A stretch of 20,272 nucleotides of DNA from JACMLD01 sp036500065 (GCA_036500065.1 DASYCT010000388.1:1-20272); one strand, 5' to 3'. Shown: positions 1-8,402, numbered from the stretch's first letter. Numbers and translations are program-made. Notes: generated by a model not told the origin, from the sequence alone.

Positions 1-1
1 C

Positions 2-2710
2 GCGCCTCAAAGTGAATTTGAATACCTGCAGGAACTGAAAAAGGTAGCGGCCCGCAACAAAGTATTTAAAAATTATATCGGCCAGGGTTATTACGGCACC
101 ATCACGCCGAGCGTTATCCTGCGCAACGTGTTTGAAAACCCAGGCTGGTACACGCAATACACGCCTTACCAGGCTGAAATCAGCCAGGGAAGGCTGGAAA
201 GCCTGCTGAACTTCCAGACGATGGTCACCGATTTGACCGGTCTTCCTATCGCCAATGCCTCCCTGCTCGACGAGGGAACGGCGGCGGCGGAAGCCATGGC
301 GATGTTCTTTCACCATGTCAACAAGACGGAGAATATAACGCAACCGAAGTTTTTTGTCGACAACCATGTGTTGCCCCAGACAAAAGACATTTTGATCACC
401 CGTGCAGAACCCATCGGCATTCAACTGGTGTACGGCGATTATAACAAAACGGTCATCGATACTACTTTCTTCGGCGCCATCGTACAATACCCCAACGACA
501 ACGGTTCGGTGGAGGATTACCGTGGTTTTATCAATAAAGTACACGGAGTGGGCGGTCATGTGGTAATGGCGACCGACCTGCTGGCGCTTACCTTATTAAC
601 GCCGCCGGGTGAACTCGGCGCAGATGCGGCCGTAGGCTCTGCACAGCGTTTTGGCGTACCCATGGGTTTTGGCGGCCCTCATGCCGCCTTCTTCAGCACA
701 AAGGATGATTTTAAACGTTCTATCCCGGGCCGCCTGATTGGCGTGAGCATCGATGCCAAAGGGCATCGCGCGCTGCGCATGGCGTTGCAGACACGCGAGC
801 AACATATCAAACGGGAAAAAGCAACCTCCAATATCTGCACCGCGCAGGCATTGCTGGCCAATATGGCCGCCATGTACAGCGTATTCCACGGGCCGGAAGG
901 TCTTGCCGCCATTGCAAAACGCGTGGCATTGCTGGCCAATACGCTCTCAAACGAACTGGAAGAACTGGGGTATACCAATCACAATACGGCGTTCTTCGAT
1001 ACGCTGAAAATACATGTGGAAGACAGCAGCGCCGTACGCGTCGTTGCCGAAAAACATGAAATTAATTTCCGTTATTTCGACCAGCATCATATAGGCATCA
1101 GCGTTGACGAAACGACTATGCAGAAAGACCTGCTGGACATCGTGGCCGTGTTTGAAGAAGTGGCCGGCCGGCCGGTAGCGTCCATCACCTTCGACAATGA
1201 AGACGAACTGGACAATATACCGGTGGGCCTGAAACGCAGTTCTCCCTTCCTGCAACAGGCGGTGTTCAACACCCATCACAGCGAAAGCGAAATGATGCGT
1301 TACCTGAAATACCTCGAAAACAAGGATCTTTCGCTCAATACTTCCATGATTTCACTCGGCAGTTGCACCATGAAGCTGAACGCAGCTACCGAGCTTATCC
1401 CCGTAAGCTGGCCTGCCTTTGGCGGCCTGCACCCCTTTGTACCGGCCAACCAGGCATTGGGGTATCAGCAAATCGTGGATGAACTGAGCGAATACCTTTG
1501 CGAAATAACCGGCTTTACCGCCTGCTCCCTGCAACCCAATAGCGGCGCACAGGGCGAGTACGCGGGACTGCTCACCATCCGCGCGTATCACCAGCACCGC
1601 GGGAATACACACCGCGACGTCGTGCTGATCCCTATTTCGGCGCACGGTACCAACCCTGCTTCGGCTGTTATGGCCGGTATGAAAGTGGTGGTCGTAAAAA
1701 GCGATGAGGACGGGCATATCGATGTGGCCGACCTGAAGGCAAAAGCCGACCAATATAAGGACAGTCTTTCCGCCCTGATGGTTACCTACCCTTCCACGCA
1801 CGGTGTATTTGAAGAAAGCATTCGCGAAATCTGCCAGGCCATTCACGACAAAGGCGGGTTGGTGTATATGGACGGGGCCAATATGAACGCACAGGTGGGA
1901 CTCACCTCACCCGGGATGATTGGCGCCGATGTCTGCCACCTGAACCTGCACAAGACCTTTGCCATTCCTCACGGTGGCGGTGGTCCCGGCATGGGCCCGA
2001 TCTGCGTGAACGATAAACTGAAGCCTTACCTGCCCGGGCATGTGACCGGCTACCAGCAAACGGCCACTTCCACGCATGCGGTCAGCGCAGCGCCTTTCGG
2101 AAGTGCGTCCATTCTTCTTATTAGCTATGCGTATATCAGGCTGCTGGGAGCGGAAGGCATGAAAGCAGCTACGGAATATGCTATCCTCAACGCCAACTAT
2201 ATGCGGGCAAGGCTGGAAAAATATTATAAGATCCTTTATCTCGGCGACCACGGTACCTGTGCCCATGAATTTATCGTCGACCTCCGTCCCTTCAAAACCA
2301 CTTCGGGCGTGGAAGCGGAAGATGTGGCCAAACGCCTGATGGATTATGGTTTTCACGCGCCTACGATGAGCTTCCCGGTGCCCGGCACCATCATGATAGA
2401 ACCGACCGAAAGCGAGGACAAGGCCGAGCTGGATCGTTTCTGCGATGCGCTTATCAGCATCCATGAAGAAATAAAAGCAATTGAAGAGGGCAAGGCGGAT
2501 AAAACGGACAACGCACTGAAAAATGCGCCGCACACAATGGCCGTGGTATGCGCCAATGAATGGCCGCACAAGTATAGCCGGCAGGAAGCGGCTTTCCCGC
2601 TGGCCTATATCATGCACAGCAAGTTCTGGCCATCGGTAGCGCGCATCAACAACACCTATGGCGACAGGAACCTGGTTTGTACCTGTGAGCCGACGGAAGC
2701 ATACGCATAA
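2..2710 (+). CDS. gcvP: Glycine dehydrogenase (decarboxylating), P-protein, 5'-truncated by window edge
   Basis: P-protein of the glycine cleavage system. It decarboxylates glycine using PLP and passes the aminomethyl group to the lipoyl arm of GcvH in the cytoplasm. The reading frame is open from base 2, so the true start lies outside the window. About 902 codons are visible; single-chain GcvP is usually about 950 aa, so roughly 50 residues are missing. The fused form is clear: an N-terminal PLP-fold half, then a second half carrying the glycine-rich signature. The PLP lysine lies in LNLHKTFAIPHGGGGPG, its codon at 1952-1954. The C-terminus (VCTCEPTEAYA) is typical, so the 3' end is intact. 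An internal GTG at 128 is not the start, because conserved family sequence continues upstream of it. No gcvT or gcvH lies downstream. Family identification is very secure. Confidence 0.97.
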   Translation, partial: APQSEFEYLQELKKVAARNKVFKNYIGQGYYGTITPSVILRNVFENPGWYTQYTPYQAEISQGRLESLLNFQTMVTDLTGLPIANASLLDEGTAAAEAMAMFFHHVNKTENITQPKFFVDNHVLPQTKDILITRAEPIGIQLVYGDYNKTVIDTTFFGAIVQYPNDNGSVEDYRGFINKVHGVGGHVVMATDLLALTLLTPPGELGADAAVGSAQRFGVPMGFGGPHAAFFSTKDDFKRSIPGRLIGVSIDAKGHRALRMALQTREQHIKREKATSNICTAQALLANMAAMYSVFHGPEGLAAIAKRVALLANTLSNELEELGYTNHNTAFFDTLKIHVEDSSAVRVVAEKHEINFRYFDQHHIGISVDETTMQKDLLDIVAVFEEVAGRPVASITFDNEDELDNIPVGLKRSSPFLQQAVFNTHHSESEMMRYLKYLENKDLSLNTSMISLGSCTMKLNAATELIPVSWPAFGGLHPFVPANQALGYQQIVDELSEYLCEITGFTACSLQPNSGAQGEYAGLLTIRAYHQHRGNTHRDVVLIPISAHGTNPASAVMAGMKVVVVKSDEDGHIDVADLKAKADQYKDSLSALMVTYPSTHGVFEESIREICQAIHDKGGLVYMDGANMNAQVGLTSPGMIGADVCHLNLHKTFAIPHGGGGPGMGPICVNDKLKPYLPGHVTGYQQTATSTHAVSAAPFGSASILLISYAYIRLLGAEGMKAATEYAILNANYMRARLEKYYKILYLGDHGTCAHEFIVDLRPFKTTSGVEAEDVAKRLMDYGFHAPTMSFPVPGTIMIEPTESEDKAELDRFCDALISIHEEIKAIEEGKADKTDNALKNAPHTMAVVCANEWPHKYSRQEAAFPLAYIMHSKFWPSVARINNTYGDRNLVCTCEPTEAYA

Positions 2711-2713
2711 TAC

Positions 2714-2868
2714 CACCACCCCCCAACCCCCTAAAGGGGGGCTTTGGTCCCGAAGTAAGTGAAAGGGTTTATTGAATGTATCAGTTCATATAACAGTAAA
2801 AGGATATTTCGGACTACTTCGGGAGTTTTCATTCCCCCTTTAGGGGGTAAGGGGGTCTAAGGGGGTCC
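2714..2868. repeat. Long imperfect GC-rich inverted repeat after gcvP
   Basis: Two arms face each other. ACCCCCTAAAGGGGG at 2726-2740 pairs perfectly with CCCCCTTTAGGGGGT at 2834-2848 (15 bp). Inside them TCCCGAAGTA at 2748-2757 pairs with TACTTCGGGA at 2815-2824 (10 bp). The inner loop is about 57 nt. Each outer arm is itself a short palindrome (CCCCC TAAA GGGGG). Further GGGGGT repeats follow to 2868. Similar CCCCCTAAAGGGGG palindromes are, from memory, common between Bacteroidota genes. It could act as a terminator or mRNA-stabilising hairpin for gcvP, or be a REP-like dispersed element. Confidence 0.75.
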
Positions 2869-2890
2869 CCCGGAGTGGCAAAAACATTCT

Positions 2891-2924
2891 TTTTGCGTAT
2901 ATCTGCCCGCAAAGACTATCTTTA
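2891..2924 (+). promoter_or_regulatory. Candidate Bacteroidota-type promoter of the cold-shock gene
   Basis: TATCTTTA at 2917-2924 matches the -7 consensus TAnnTTTG at all but the last base. TTTG at 2892-2895 lies 21 nt upstream in the -33 position. Predicted transcription would begin near 2931, giving a leader of only about 20 nt before the ATG at 2953. No Shine-Dalgarno sequence is visible. This is a motif match only. Confidence 0.4.
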
Positions 2925-2952
2925 GGACTATTTATTATCAATACCAATTTAA

Positions 2953-3156
2953 ATGAACAAGAAAAATCAAGGCACCGTAAAGTTTTTCAACGGTGAAAAG
3001 GGATTTGGATTCATCAAGCATGATGACTCCGGTAAAGAAACCTTTGTACACTCCAGCGGACTGATTGATCAGGTCAGAGAAGGGGATAAAGTTGAATTCG
3101 ACCTGCAGGAAGGAAAGAAAGGAATGAATGCTGTGAACGTGAAAAAAATCGGCTAA
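2953..3156 (+). CDS. Cold-shock domain protein (CspA family)
   Basis: A 67-aa single-domain OB-fold protein predicted to bind single-stranded RNA or DNA and melt mRNA structure in the cytoplasm. The RNP1 motif KGFGFI is at residues 16-21. An RNP2-like segment TFVHSS is at 30-35, where enteric CspA has VFVHFS, so one aromatic position is replaced by serine. The surrounding GTVKFFNGEKGFGFI and GDKVEFDLQEGKKG segments are typical of the family, and the length is normal. The leader looks short, unlike the long cold-regulated leader of E. coli cspA, so cold induction cannot be assumed. A strong terminator follows directly, so the gene is probably monocistronic. Confidence 0.95.
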   Translation: MNKKNQGTVKFFNGEKGFGFIKHDDSGKETFVHSSGLIDQVREGDKVEFDLQEGKKGMNAVNVKKIG

Positions 3157-3170
3157 TTTAATTCTGCTGC

Positions 3171-3206
3171 TAAAAAAATCAAGGCCGCCTGTGAGGGCGG
3201 CCTTTT
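3171..3206. terminator. Rho-independent terminator, probably bidirectional
   Basis: AAGGCCGCC at 3181-3189 pairs perfectly with GGCGGCCTT at 3196-3204 around a 6-nt loop, followed by a T run for the plus-strand cold-shock gene. An A run at 3172-3178 provides a T run on the minus strand. It sits between convergent genes ending at 3156 and 3224, so it can serve both. Confidence 0.9.
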
Positions 3207-3223
3207 TTGGTTTATAGCCAATA

Positions 3224-4057
3224 TCAGTTAAAATCTGCCTTGATGTTTTTGCTTAATGTTGCCGGTGACCAGGAACCGGGAACGATAATGCGGCGGATAG
3301 TATATAAGGGTTCCTGTTCATCGCGTTTGGTGCCAAGCTGGAAAGCTGCGATAAACCCGCGTTTCTTCAAAGGGTCGATTATCTCGTGGCTCCAAAGGCC
3401 AAAAGGATACGCAAAATAGCGGATGGGTTTGCCGGTGATGGCTTCCAGTGTCTTGGTGGGTTTCTCTATCTGGATCACCCAGTCATTCCCCTTGTACAGT
3501 TTCACATTGTGGTGGTCCCAGGTATGCGAACCAATATAATGACCCGCATCGCTCAATGCTTTTACCTGTTCCCTGCTCATATAATGAGGACGGCCGAGCG
3601 AGACGGTCATAATAAAGAACATGGCCTTAAATCCGTATTTCTCGATTTCCGGTTTGGCAAAGGTGAACTGGGGACCATCGGTATCGTCGAAGGTGATCAG
3701 GATCGGTTTGGAGGGCAGCGCCGCGCCGGTGGTCAGGTAGGCATACAACTGGTCGGGCGATATGGTATGATAACCACTATCGGCCAGCATTTTTATCTGC
3801 GCCTTGAAAGCGGCTTCGGGAACGATATAAGCCCTGGATGTTTTGGAATCGGTCGGGCGCCAGTCGCGTACCTGGTGATAACAGAGAACAGGTACCTGTT
3901 TGCGTTTCATAATAGTGGCGGCATCTGCTACTTTACCGGGTCCCTGCATGGTTTGACCCGGACTACGATGGTTGACGGTGGCGGCCGGCTGAAGGCCGCT
4001 GGCGGTAATAAGGCCGATAGCAAGCGGAAGAATGGTTAGGCGCATGGTGCAATTCAT
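3224..4057 (-). CDS. Exported polysaccharide deacetylase (NodB homology domain)
   Basis: A 277-aa putative carbohydrate esterase family 4 deacetylase that would remove N- or O-acetyl groups from an envelope or extracellular polysaccharide. A hydrophobic N-terminus (residues 6-26) looks like a signal peptide. The NodB motifs are in order: TFDD at 122-125 (catalytic and metal aspartates), SHTWDHH at 177-183 (metal histidines H178 and H182), and RYFAYPFG at 213-220. TFDDTDG replaces the more usual TFDDG. The start may be Met1, or Met5 (4045) with a tidier signal peptide. It lies 49 nt downstream of the LytTR regulator on the same strand, but a good -7 box in that gap suggests its own promoter. 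The substrate cannot be told from sequence. Confidence 0.9.
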   Translation of the reverse strand: MNCTMRLTILPLAIGLITASGLQPAATVNHRSPGQTMQGPGKVADAATIMKRKQVPVLCYHQVRDWRPTDSKTSRAYIVPEAAFKAQIKMLADSGYHTISPDQLYAYLTTGAALPSKPILITFDDTDGPQFTFAKPEIEKYGFKAMFFIMTVSLGRPHYMSREQVKALSDAGHYIGSHTWDHHNVKLYKGNDWVIQIEKPTKTLEAITGKPIRYFAYPFGLWSHEIIDPLKKRGFIAAFQLGTKRDEQEPLYTIRRIIVPGSWSPATLSKNIKADFN

Positions 4058-4070
4058 AGTTTAATGGACG

Positions 4071-4078
4071 CAAAAGTA
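4071..4078 (-). promoter_or_regulatory. Candidate -7 box upstream of the deacetylase gene
   Basis: On the minus strand the sequence reads TACTTTTGCG, a perfect match to TAnnTTTG. It ends 14 nt before the ATG at 4057, so the leader would be very short. No convincing -33 TTTG is seen. It suggests transcription independent of the upstream kinase/regulator genes. Confidence 0.45.
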
Positions 4079-4106
4079 ACGATTACCCTCGTTCTTTTGT
4101 TGTGTA

Positions 4107-4832
4107 TTATCGCCGCAACATGCGATCTTTAACAATGGCTTTTATCGCCTTGTCGTAAAACTGCTGACTGATGGCCACCGTGGCGTTATCAAAATGGATG
4201 GTATTCCCTTCGATGCTTTTTACTTTGGACAGGTTGACGATATATGATTTATGCACCCGCAGGAAAAGGTCTGCCGGCAATTGTTCCTGGATGCTTTTCA
4301 TGGTAAGGTACACAATGCGCTTTCCCGCCACCGTGTGAAGGGTGACATAATTGAGCATGGCTTCCACAAACAACAAATCATCGTACAATACTTTTTCGAT
4401 ACGGCCATCGCATTTAACAAAGAAATGGTCGGCTTTGGCGCCCGGCGCAGGGTGCCATGCATTGGTAAGTATATAATTTTCCTTTGCCTTATTGCAGGCT
4501 TTCAGGAAGCGTTCGAAAGAAAACGGCTTTACAAGGTAATCGAGTACGTTCAGCTCAAAGCCATCGAGGGCATATTCGGCAAAGGCCGTGGTCATGATGG
4601 TCATGGGCAGGCTTTTGGAACTGCGGAGGAATTCTATACCACTCAGCTTGGGCATGCTGATGTCGAGAAACAAGAGGTCGGCCGGCTGCTCCGCCATCAA
4701 TGCCTGTGCCCGAAGCGGGTTCTCCGCTTCTCCCAACAGCGAACAAAAATCAATGTCTTCTATGTATTCACGCAATACTTTGCGCGCCAGGGGCTCGTCA
4801 TCGATGATGATACAACGCAGGTTTAAAGACAT
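4107..4832 (-). CDS. LytTR-family response regulator
   Basis: A 241-aa two-component regulator with an N-terminal receiver domain (about 5-120) and a C-terminal LytTR DNA-binding domain (about 135-235). Receiver landmarks are intact: acidic pair D11-D12, phospho-acceptor D57 in LLFLDISMP, the T81 region, and K102 in YLVKPF. The LytTR part contains the usual FVEAMLNYVTLHT and FLRVHKSYIVN segments. The start overlaps the end of the kinase gene by 10 nt, implying translational coupling and a cognate pair. It should bind direct-repeat sites upstream of target genes. Possible targets here are the adjacent deacetylase and the divergent DoxX gene, but this is inference. Confidence 0.95.
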   Translation of the reverse strand: MSLNLRCIIIDDEPLARKVLREYIEDIDFCSLLGEAENPLRAQALMAEQPADLLFLDISMPKLSGIEFLRSSKSLPMTIMTTAFAEYALDGFELNVLDYLVKPFSFERFLKACNKAKENYILTNAWHPAPGAKADHFFVKCDGRIEKVLYDDLLFVEAMLNYVTLHTVAGKRIVYLTMKSIQEQLPADLFLRVHKSYIVNLSKVKSIEGNTIHFDNATVAISQQFYDKAIKAIVKDRMLRR

Positions 4833-5833
4833 ACGCTCAGGTTTATTTCAAAATAATCATTGCCATCTTCTACCAGCAACTGGTGCCGGCCCGGGTAAAG
4901 CAGTTCCAGCCTTCGCCGCACATTGCTGAGACCGATGCCCTTGTGCGTTGGGCTTTGTACTATGCTGTCCTTGGTATTAAATGTTCGGAACAACAGCTTA
5001 TCTTCTTTTTTATCCAGTAACACTTCGACCCTGTTTTCGCGGGTATCGCTGCTGCTCACATATTTGAAGGCGTTTTCAATAAAGGAAATAAACAGCAGCG
5101 GGGCGATGGCGCAGCCTCTTACCGCTTCGCGGATGTCGAGACAGACTACCAGGCTTTCTTCCTTGCGCGCCTGTTGCAGGGTCACATAATTGCGGATATA
5201 GTTGATCTCCTTGCCAATGGGGATGCTGTCGGTGTTGCACTCATACAACTGGTAGCGCAGCATTTCCGAAAACGTGAGCAACATGGCCCTCGCGGTGGGA
5301 TTGTTTTTATCGATATGACCGTAAATGGAATTGATGGAATTGAACAGGAAATGGGGGTTAAGCTGCGCCTTCAGCAGGGCCAGTTCGTTTTTCGCCTTCT
5401 CCTTTTCTACCTGGTCCAGGTATTGGCGGAGCCTGATTTTGTCTGCGACCAGTTTGACGGCCACCAGTGCAACCGTCCACGCAAATATATTCAGCATGGA
5501 ATTCAACCATACATCCAGGGCGGATGGCTGTGGGCCGGCAGGCAGGAAGAAATGCCGGTTCAGGTAAAGCACCAGCGGCACGCGCAATAAAGCAGTAACG
5601 GCCACCGCTGTGGGCAGCAACAAAGCAAAAGCTATATATCGCCCGCGATGCAAAAGCCGGGGAATGGAAAAGCGACTGTGCAGGTAGTAATTAGCGGCAA
5701 TAAAAACAAGGTAGCAAAACTCCACCGTCAGGGTGCGGGTAAGGACGAGGGCATGATGCCCGAACAGGCCGATCCATAAAAGGTACAGCCCGAGCCATCC
5801 TGCTATATGTATCCCTGCCTGCCGCCTGTTCAT
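4823..5833 (-). CDS. LytS/YehU-type membrane sensor histidine kinase
   Basis: A 336-aa histidine kinase from the chosen start at 5833. The N-terminal half has about four membrane segments (roughly 8-30, 35-52, 67-90 and 112-131), then a short coiled linker rich in Lys and Glu (135-155). The His_kinase domain follows, with phospho-acceptor H161 in AQLNPHFLFNSINSIYGH. The C-terminal ATPase domain shows an N box (FIENAFKYVSSSD) and G box (GIGLSNVRRRLELLYPG). The frame stays open upstream to 5938, but the extra 35 residues are not membrane-like, and MNRRQAG followed by the first hydrophobic segment is the normal family start. No extracellular sensor domain is visible, so the signal is probably sensed in or near the membrane. 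It overlaps the response regulator. Confidence 0.93.
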   Translation of the reverse strand: MNRRQAGIHIAGWLGLYLLWIGLFGHHALVLTRTLTVEFCYLVFIAANYYLHSRFSIPRLLHRGRYIAFALLLPTAVAVTALLRVPLVLYLNRHFFLPAGPQPSALDVWLNSMLNIFAWTVALVAVKLVADKIRLRQYLDQVEKEKAKNELALLKAQLNPHFLFNSINSIYGHIDKNNPTARAMLLTFSEMLRYQLYECNTDSIPIGKEINYIRNYVTLQQARKEESLVVCLDIREAVRGCAIAPLLFISFIENAFKYVSSSDTRENRVEVLLDKKEDKLLFRTFNTKDSIVQSPTHKGIGLSNVRRRLELLYPGRHQLLVEDGNDYFEINLSVCL

Positions 5834-5891
5834 ATTGTAAGCCGTTGATGAAGGGGTAAAATTACTGATTGCCTGCCGGCCCCGGCGGTCC

Positions 5892-5968
5892 TTTACACCA
5901 ACGGGGGATAATTCATGATTACCGCCTTTAAGGGGCATTGATCAAGAACCGGCGCTGACTGGTGTAAA
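5892..5968. promoter_or_regulatory. Divergent intergenic region with a 9-bp inverted repeat
   Basis: Between the kinase start (5833) and the DoxX start (6039), TTTACACCA at 5892-5900 is repeated in inverted orientation as TGGTGTAAA at 5960-5968. The 59-nt spacing is too wide for a compact operator dyad but could allow looping or two separate half-sites. The binding protein is unknown; a role for the adjacent LytTR regulator is only a guess. Confidence 0.35.
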
Positions 5969-6038
5969 ACATCGCAGGGCAGGCACATCCTTTCCTTTTT
6001 TTGTGGTGATTTTTATTTCATTCATCAAAAACATACAA

Positions 6039-6518
6039 ATGAAAAAACAAATTGAATGGCTGCTGCATCCGCCGGTATCGGGACCCCGGGAAATAGTGAT
6101 ACTTCGCCTGATGGCAGGAGGCGTATTTTTTTGGGAAGGGTTGTTAAAATTTGTCTATACCAACCAGGGCACGGGCAGGTTCACCAAGCTGGGTTTCCCA
6201 ATGCCGGAAACGATGGCGCATTTTGTGGCCGTATCGGAAATCATCGGCGGCTTGCTATTGCTGTTTGGCTTATTCACCCGGATCACAGCCTTGTATTTTG
6301 TACTGGAAATGATCGTTGCCATTCTTACCACCAAGATTGCACTTTACCTGGGCACTTCTCCCCTGCCGCTTCCACCGGCGCCGCCAAAACTGGGCTTCTG
6401 GGCTGTGCTGCACGAGATACGTTCCGATTACGCGCAATTGCTTACCTGTGTTTTCCTGTTGCTGGCAGGGGCCGGGAGTGCATCACTCGACAAATGGTTT
6501 TCAAGGAGGATTCAATGA
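6039..6518 (+). CDS. DoxX family integral membrane protein
   Basis: A 159-aa four-helix inner-membrane protein. After a short cytoplasmic N-terminus it shows the DoxX hallmarks: an arginine-led first helix (EIVILRLMAGGVFFWEGLLKF, about 27-48), then a segment with GFPMPETMAHFVAVSEIIGG and a third helix with LFGLFTRITAL. A proline-rich loop (about 110-120) precedes the last helix. DoxX proteins are poorly defined functionally; some are linked to quinone- or thiol-dependent redox homeostasis. The start is the ATG at 6039; an in-frame GTG at 6003 would add 12 residues that are not family-like. The gene is divergent from the kinase, and its 3' end overlaps the next, convergent gene by 7 nt. Confidence 0.88.
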   Translation: MKKQIEWLLHPPVSGPREIVILRLMAGGVFFWEGLLKFVYTNQGTGRFTKLGFPMPETMAHFVAVSEIIGGLLLLFGLFTRITALYFVLEMIVAILTTKIALYLGTSPLPLPPAPPKLGFWAVLHEIRSDYAQLLTCVFLLLAGAGSASLDKWFSRRIQ

Positions 6519-8386
6519 GTCATCCGAATGGGATCAAAGGTCAGTAACTGCGCCAGTGCAAATGCTTTTACGCGCACCACGCAGGAGGAACTTACAAAGG
6601 CTTCCAAATCCAATGCACGCCGTTCCAAATCATTGAAGCCTCTCACGCGCGGACTGCCACCGGGTCGGCCCGCCGGGTCGCTGACCAAAAAAGGTGAGGT
6701 AGAGAAAGCAGGATCACCGGTAAGGAAGGGTGATAAAAGCGCGGGGACGCCGCTGCTGGTAATGCCCGGCGCCACGTGCATGAAATTACCGGTGCGGCTC
6801 TCGCCGCCGTGGCAGCCGCTACAGGTGTTGATGGACAATATAAAGCGGGCGCTGTCACTGTTGATAAACTGCGGGCCGGGGCTGGCGCTGCCATCCCAAT
6901 GGAACGTGACGGGGTCTTGCGTATGTGCTTTACCGCCGGCAAAGTTCTTACCGCCGCTGGTCAATGGAATGCTGTAGCGGTTGGCCTCAACATCCGCCGT
7001 ATTGTTGTTGACAAAATCGGCCAGCACCTGCACATAGGCGGGGTTGGTGACAAGGCTGATGCGGTTGAAGGTATCCTGCGGCTCCTGTTTGACCGTCACG
7101 TTTTTAAGCAAATGAGTGGCGCTGTCTATATTGAACTCCCTCAATTCCCAGGGCTGGAACGGGAACTGGACGGCCAATGCAAATTCGTTGGTCCGGACCT
7201 GGTTGATGGAGCTTCTATTGGGTTTGGAAGAACTGGTATTGGCCAGCGTGAACTGATCGGTGATGGCCTGCAGGGCGGCATTATAAGCAGGACTCCCCAC
7301 GGTCAGCCCTTTGAGATTATACCACTGCTGGGCATACGCTTTTAAATCAGCACAACGGTGTTTTGGAATCCCGTATTCGAAGATGACCATAAAAGGCGCC
7401 GGGGTTTCGATAACACGACAAAAAGAATCCACCGCGCAAAAAACAAACCTGCCTTCGCCGGGATTGGCAAAGCCATAGCCCGAATTACCCCGCAGGTCTA
7501 CCCGGTTGACAATGGCCAGCAGTTTGAACGGCGCAAATTTTATATCGAAGCTGCCGCCGCTAAGCGCTTTCCAGGCATCGATAATGTTACTGATCTTCGT
7601 CCGCGCAGCGATCAGATCCCCGTTGACCAACTGGTCGTTGGACCATGTTTCCAGCCAGTTCAGCAAAAAGTCTTTGGGCTGCACGCCTGTAAGCGGTGTA
7701 TTGGCCATTTCGGTGACCAGTTTGGCAAAGGTCCATGCGCCCAGCGGGTTGCCCACACCGGAACAGGGATTGAAGGTGCGGGTGCTGTCTTCCACCACCG
7801 GTTGGGCGGTGATGGTAAGCGAATGGTCCTTCAGTTCCTGGGCGACCAGCAGGTTGAAGATACCCGGGTTGAAATGCAGTACCCCGCCGAAAGCGAACTG
7901 CTTCAGTTCGTCCCTTGTCTTCGGGTTAACCGCCACCTGTTCCATTACCCGGTTGTGAAAGACAGTTATAAATTTCTTTTCCCCGAGCTGACGGCTGGTA
8001 ACGGCCAGCTCTTGTTGGATGGCCGTGGTGTCTTCTTCCAACAGGACGGAATAGTTGCCGTCGCCGGCAACGGCATCGCCCTCCTTACCATCATCCCGCA
8101 GCACAATTTTTTCTTCTCCGAGCATCACCGCATGGAAGGGAGTTGTGAGCACCCCCCTGCCAAAATCGGCGGTGAGCAGCACATTGCCATTATCATTTCC
8201 TTCTATTCGCTGAATGTCAACCGAGCGCGCAATGGGCGGCAGCATCTCGAATGCGGGATTGACGGCGGCATCGGCGGGAGGCGCTTTTTTGTGTTTGCAA
8301 CCGTTCACGAACAACAGCAGCACACTGATGACGCCGGCCAGGAGAAGTACTACAAGAAAGGGTTTAAGGTGGGGGAGCGTTTTCAT
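6512..8386 (-). CDS. Putative envelope lipoprotein with one CxxCH haem-binding motif
   Basis: A 624-aa exported protein of no family I can name. Residues 9-29 form a hydrophobic export signal followed by C30 in FVNGCKHKK, a plausible but non-canonical lipobox. Residues about 50-150 resemble an immunoglobulin-like surface domain, with a calcium-loop-like DDGKEGDAVAGDGNYS at 98-113. The long central region has no recognised motif but holds several scattered cysteines (208, 317, 323, 345). Near the C-terminus CSGCH at 522-526 is a c-type haem motif, followed by M536 in GNFMHVAP as a possible axial ligand. This is consistent with a single-haem electron-transfer or oxidase-like protein in the periplasm or on the surface. 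Its end overlaps the convergent DoxX gene. Confidence 0.8.
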   Translation of the reverse strand: MKTLPHLKPFLVVLLLAGVISVLLLFVNGCKHKKAPPADAAVNPAFEMLPPIARSVDIQRIEGNDNGNVLLTADFGRGVLTTPFHAVMLGEEKIVLRDDGKEGDAVAGDGNYSVLLEEDTTAIQQELAVTSRQLGEKKFITVFHNRVMEQVAVNPKTRDELKQFAFGGVLHFNPGIFNLLVAQELKDHSLTITAQPVVEDSTRTFNPCSGVGNPLGAWTFAKLVTEMANTPLTGVQPKDFLLNWLETWSNDQLVNGDLIAARTKISNIIDAWKALSGGSFDIKFAPFKLLAIVNRVDLRGNSGYGFANPGEGRFVFCAVDSFCRVIETPAPFMVIFEYGIPKHRCADLKAYAQQWYNLKGLTVGSPAYNAALQAITDQFTLANTSSSKPNRSSINQVRTNEFALAVQFPFQPWELREFNIDSATHLLKNVTVKQEPQDTFNRISLVTNPAYVQVLADFVNNNTADVEANRYSIPLTSGGKNFAGGKAHTQDPVTFHWDGSASPGPQFINSDSARFILSINTCSGCHGGESRTGNFMHVAPGITSSGVPALLSPFLTGDPAFSTSPFLVSDPAGRPGGSPRVRGFNDLERRALDLEAFVSSSCVVRVKAFALAQLLTFDPIRMTH

Positions 8387-8402
8387 GCTTCAAAAAGTTT
8401 CT

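Noticed and set aside
1907..2719. A 270-codon open frame on the minus strand opposite gcvP
   Set aside because: It lies fully within the highly conserved gcvP coding region and its translation has no recognisable family.
2891..2952. Cold-responsive long leader RNA for the cold-shock gene
   Set aside because: The likely promoter sits only about 20-30 nt before the start codon, leaving no room for a cspA-type thermosensing leader.
3207..3419. A 70-codon plus-strand frame after the cold-shock terminator
   Set aside because: It is antisense to the conserved end of the deacetylase gene and begins at the terminator tail.
5834..5938. N-terminal extension of the histidine kinase
   Set aside because: The 35 added residues are polar and unlike the family; Met at 5833 leads straight into the first membrane helix.
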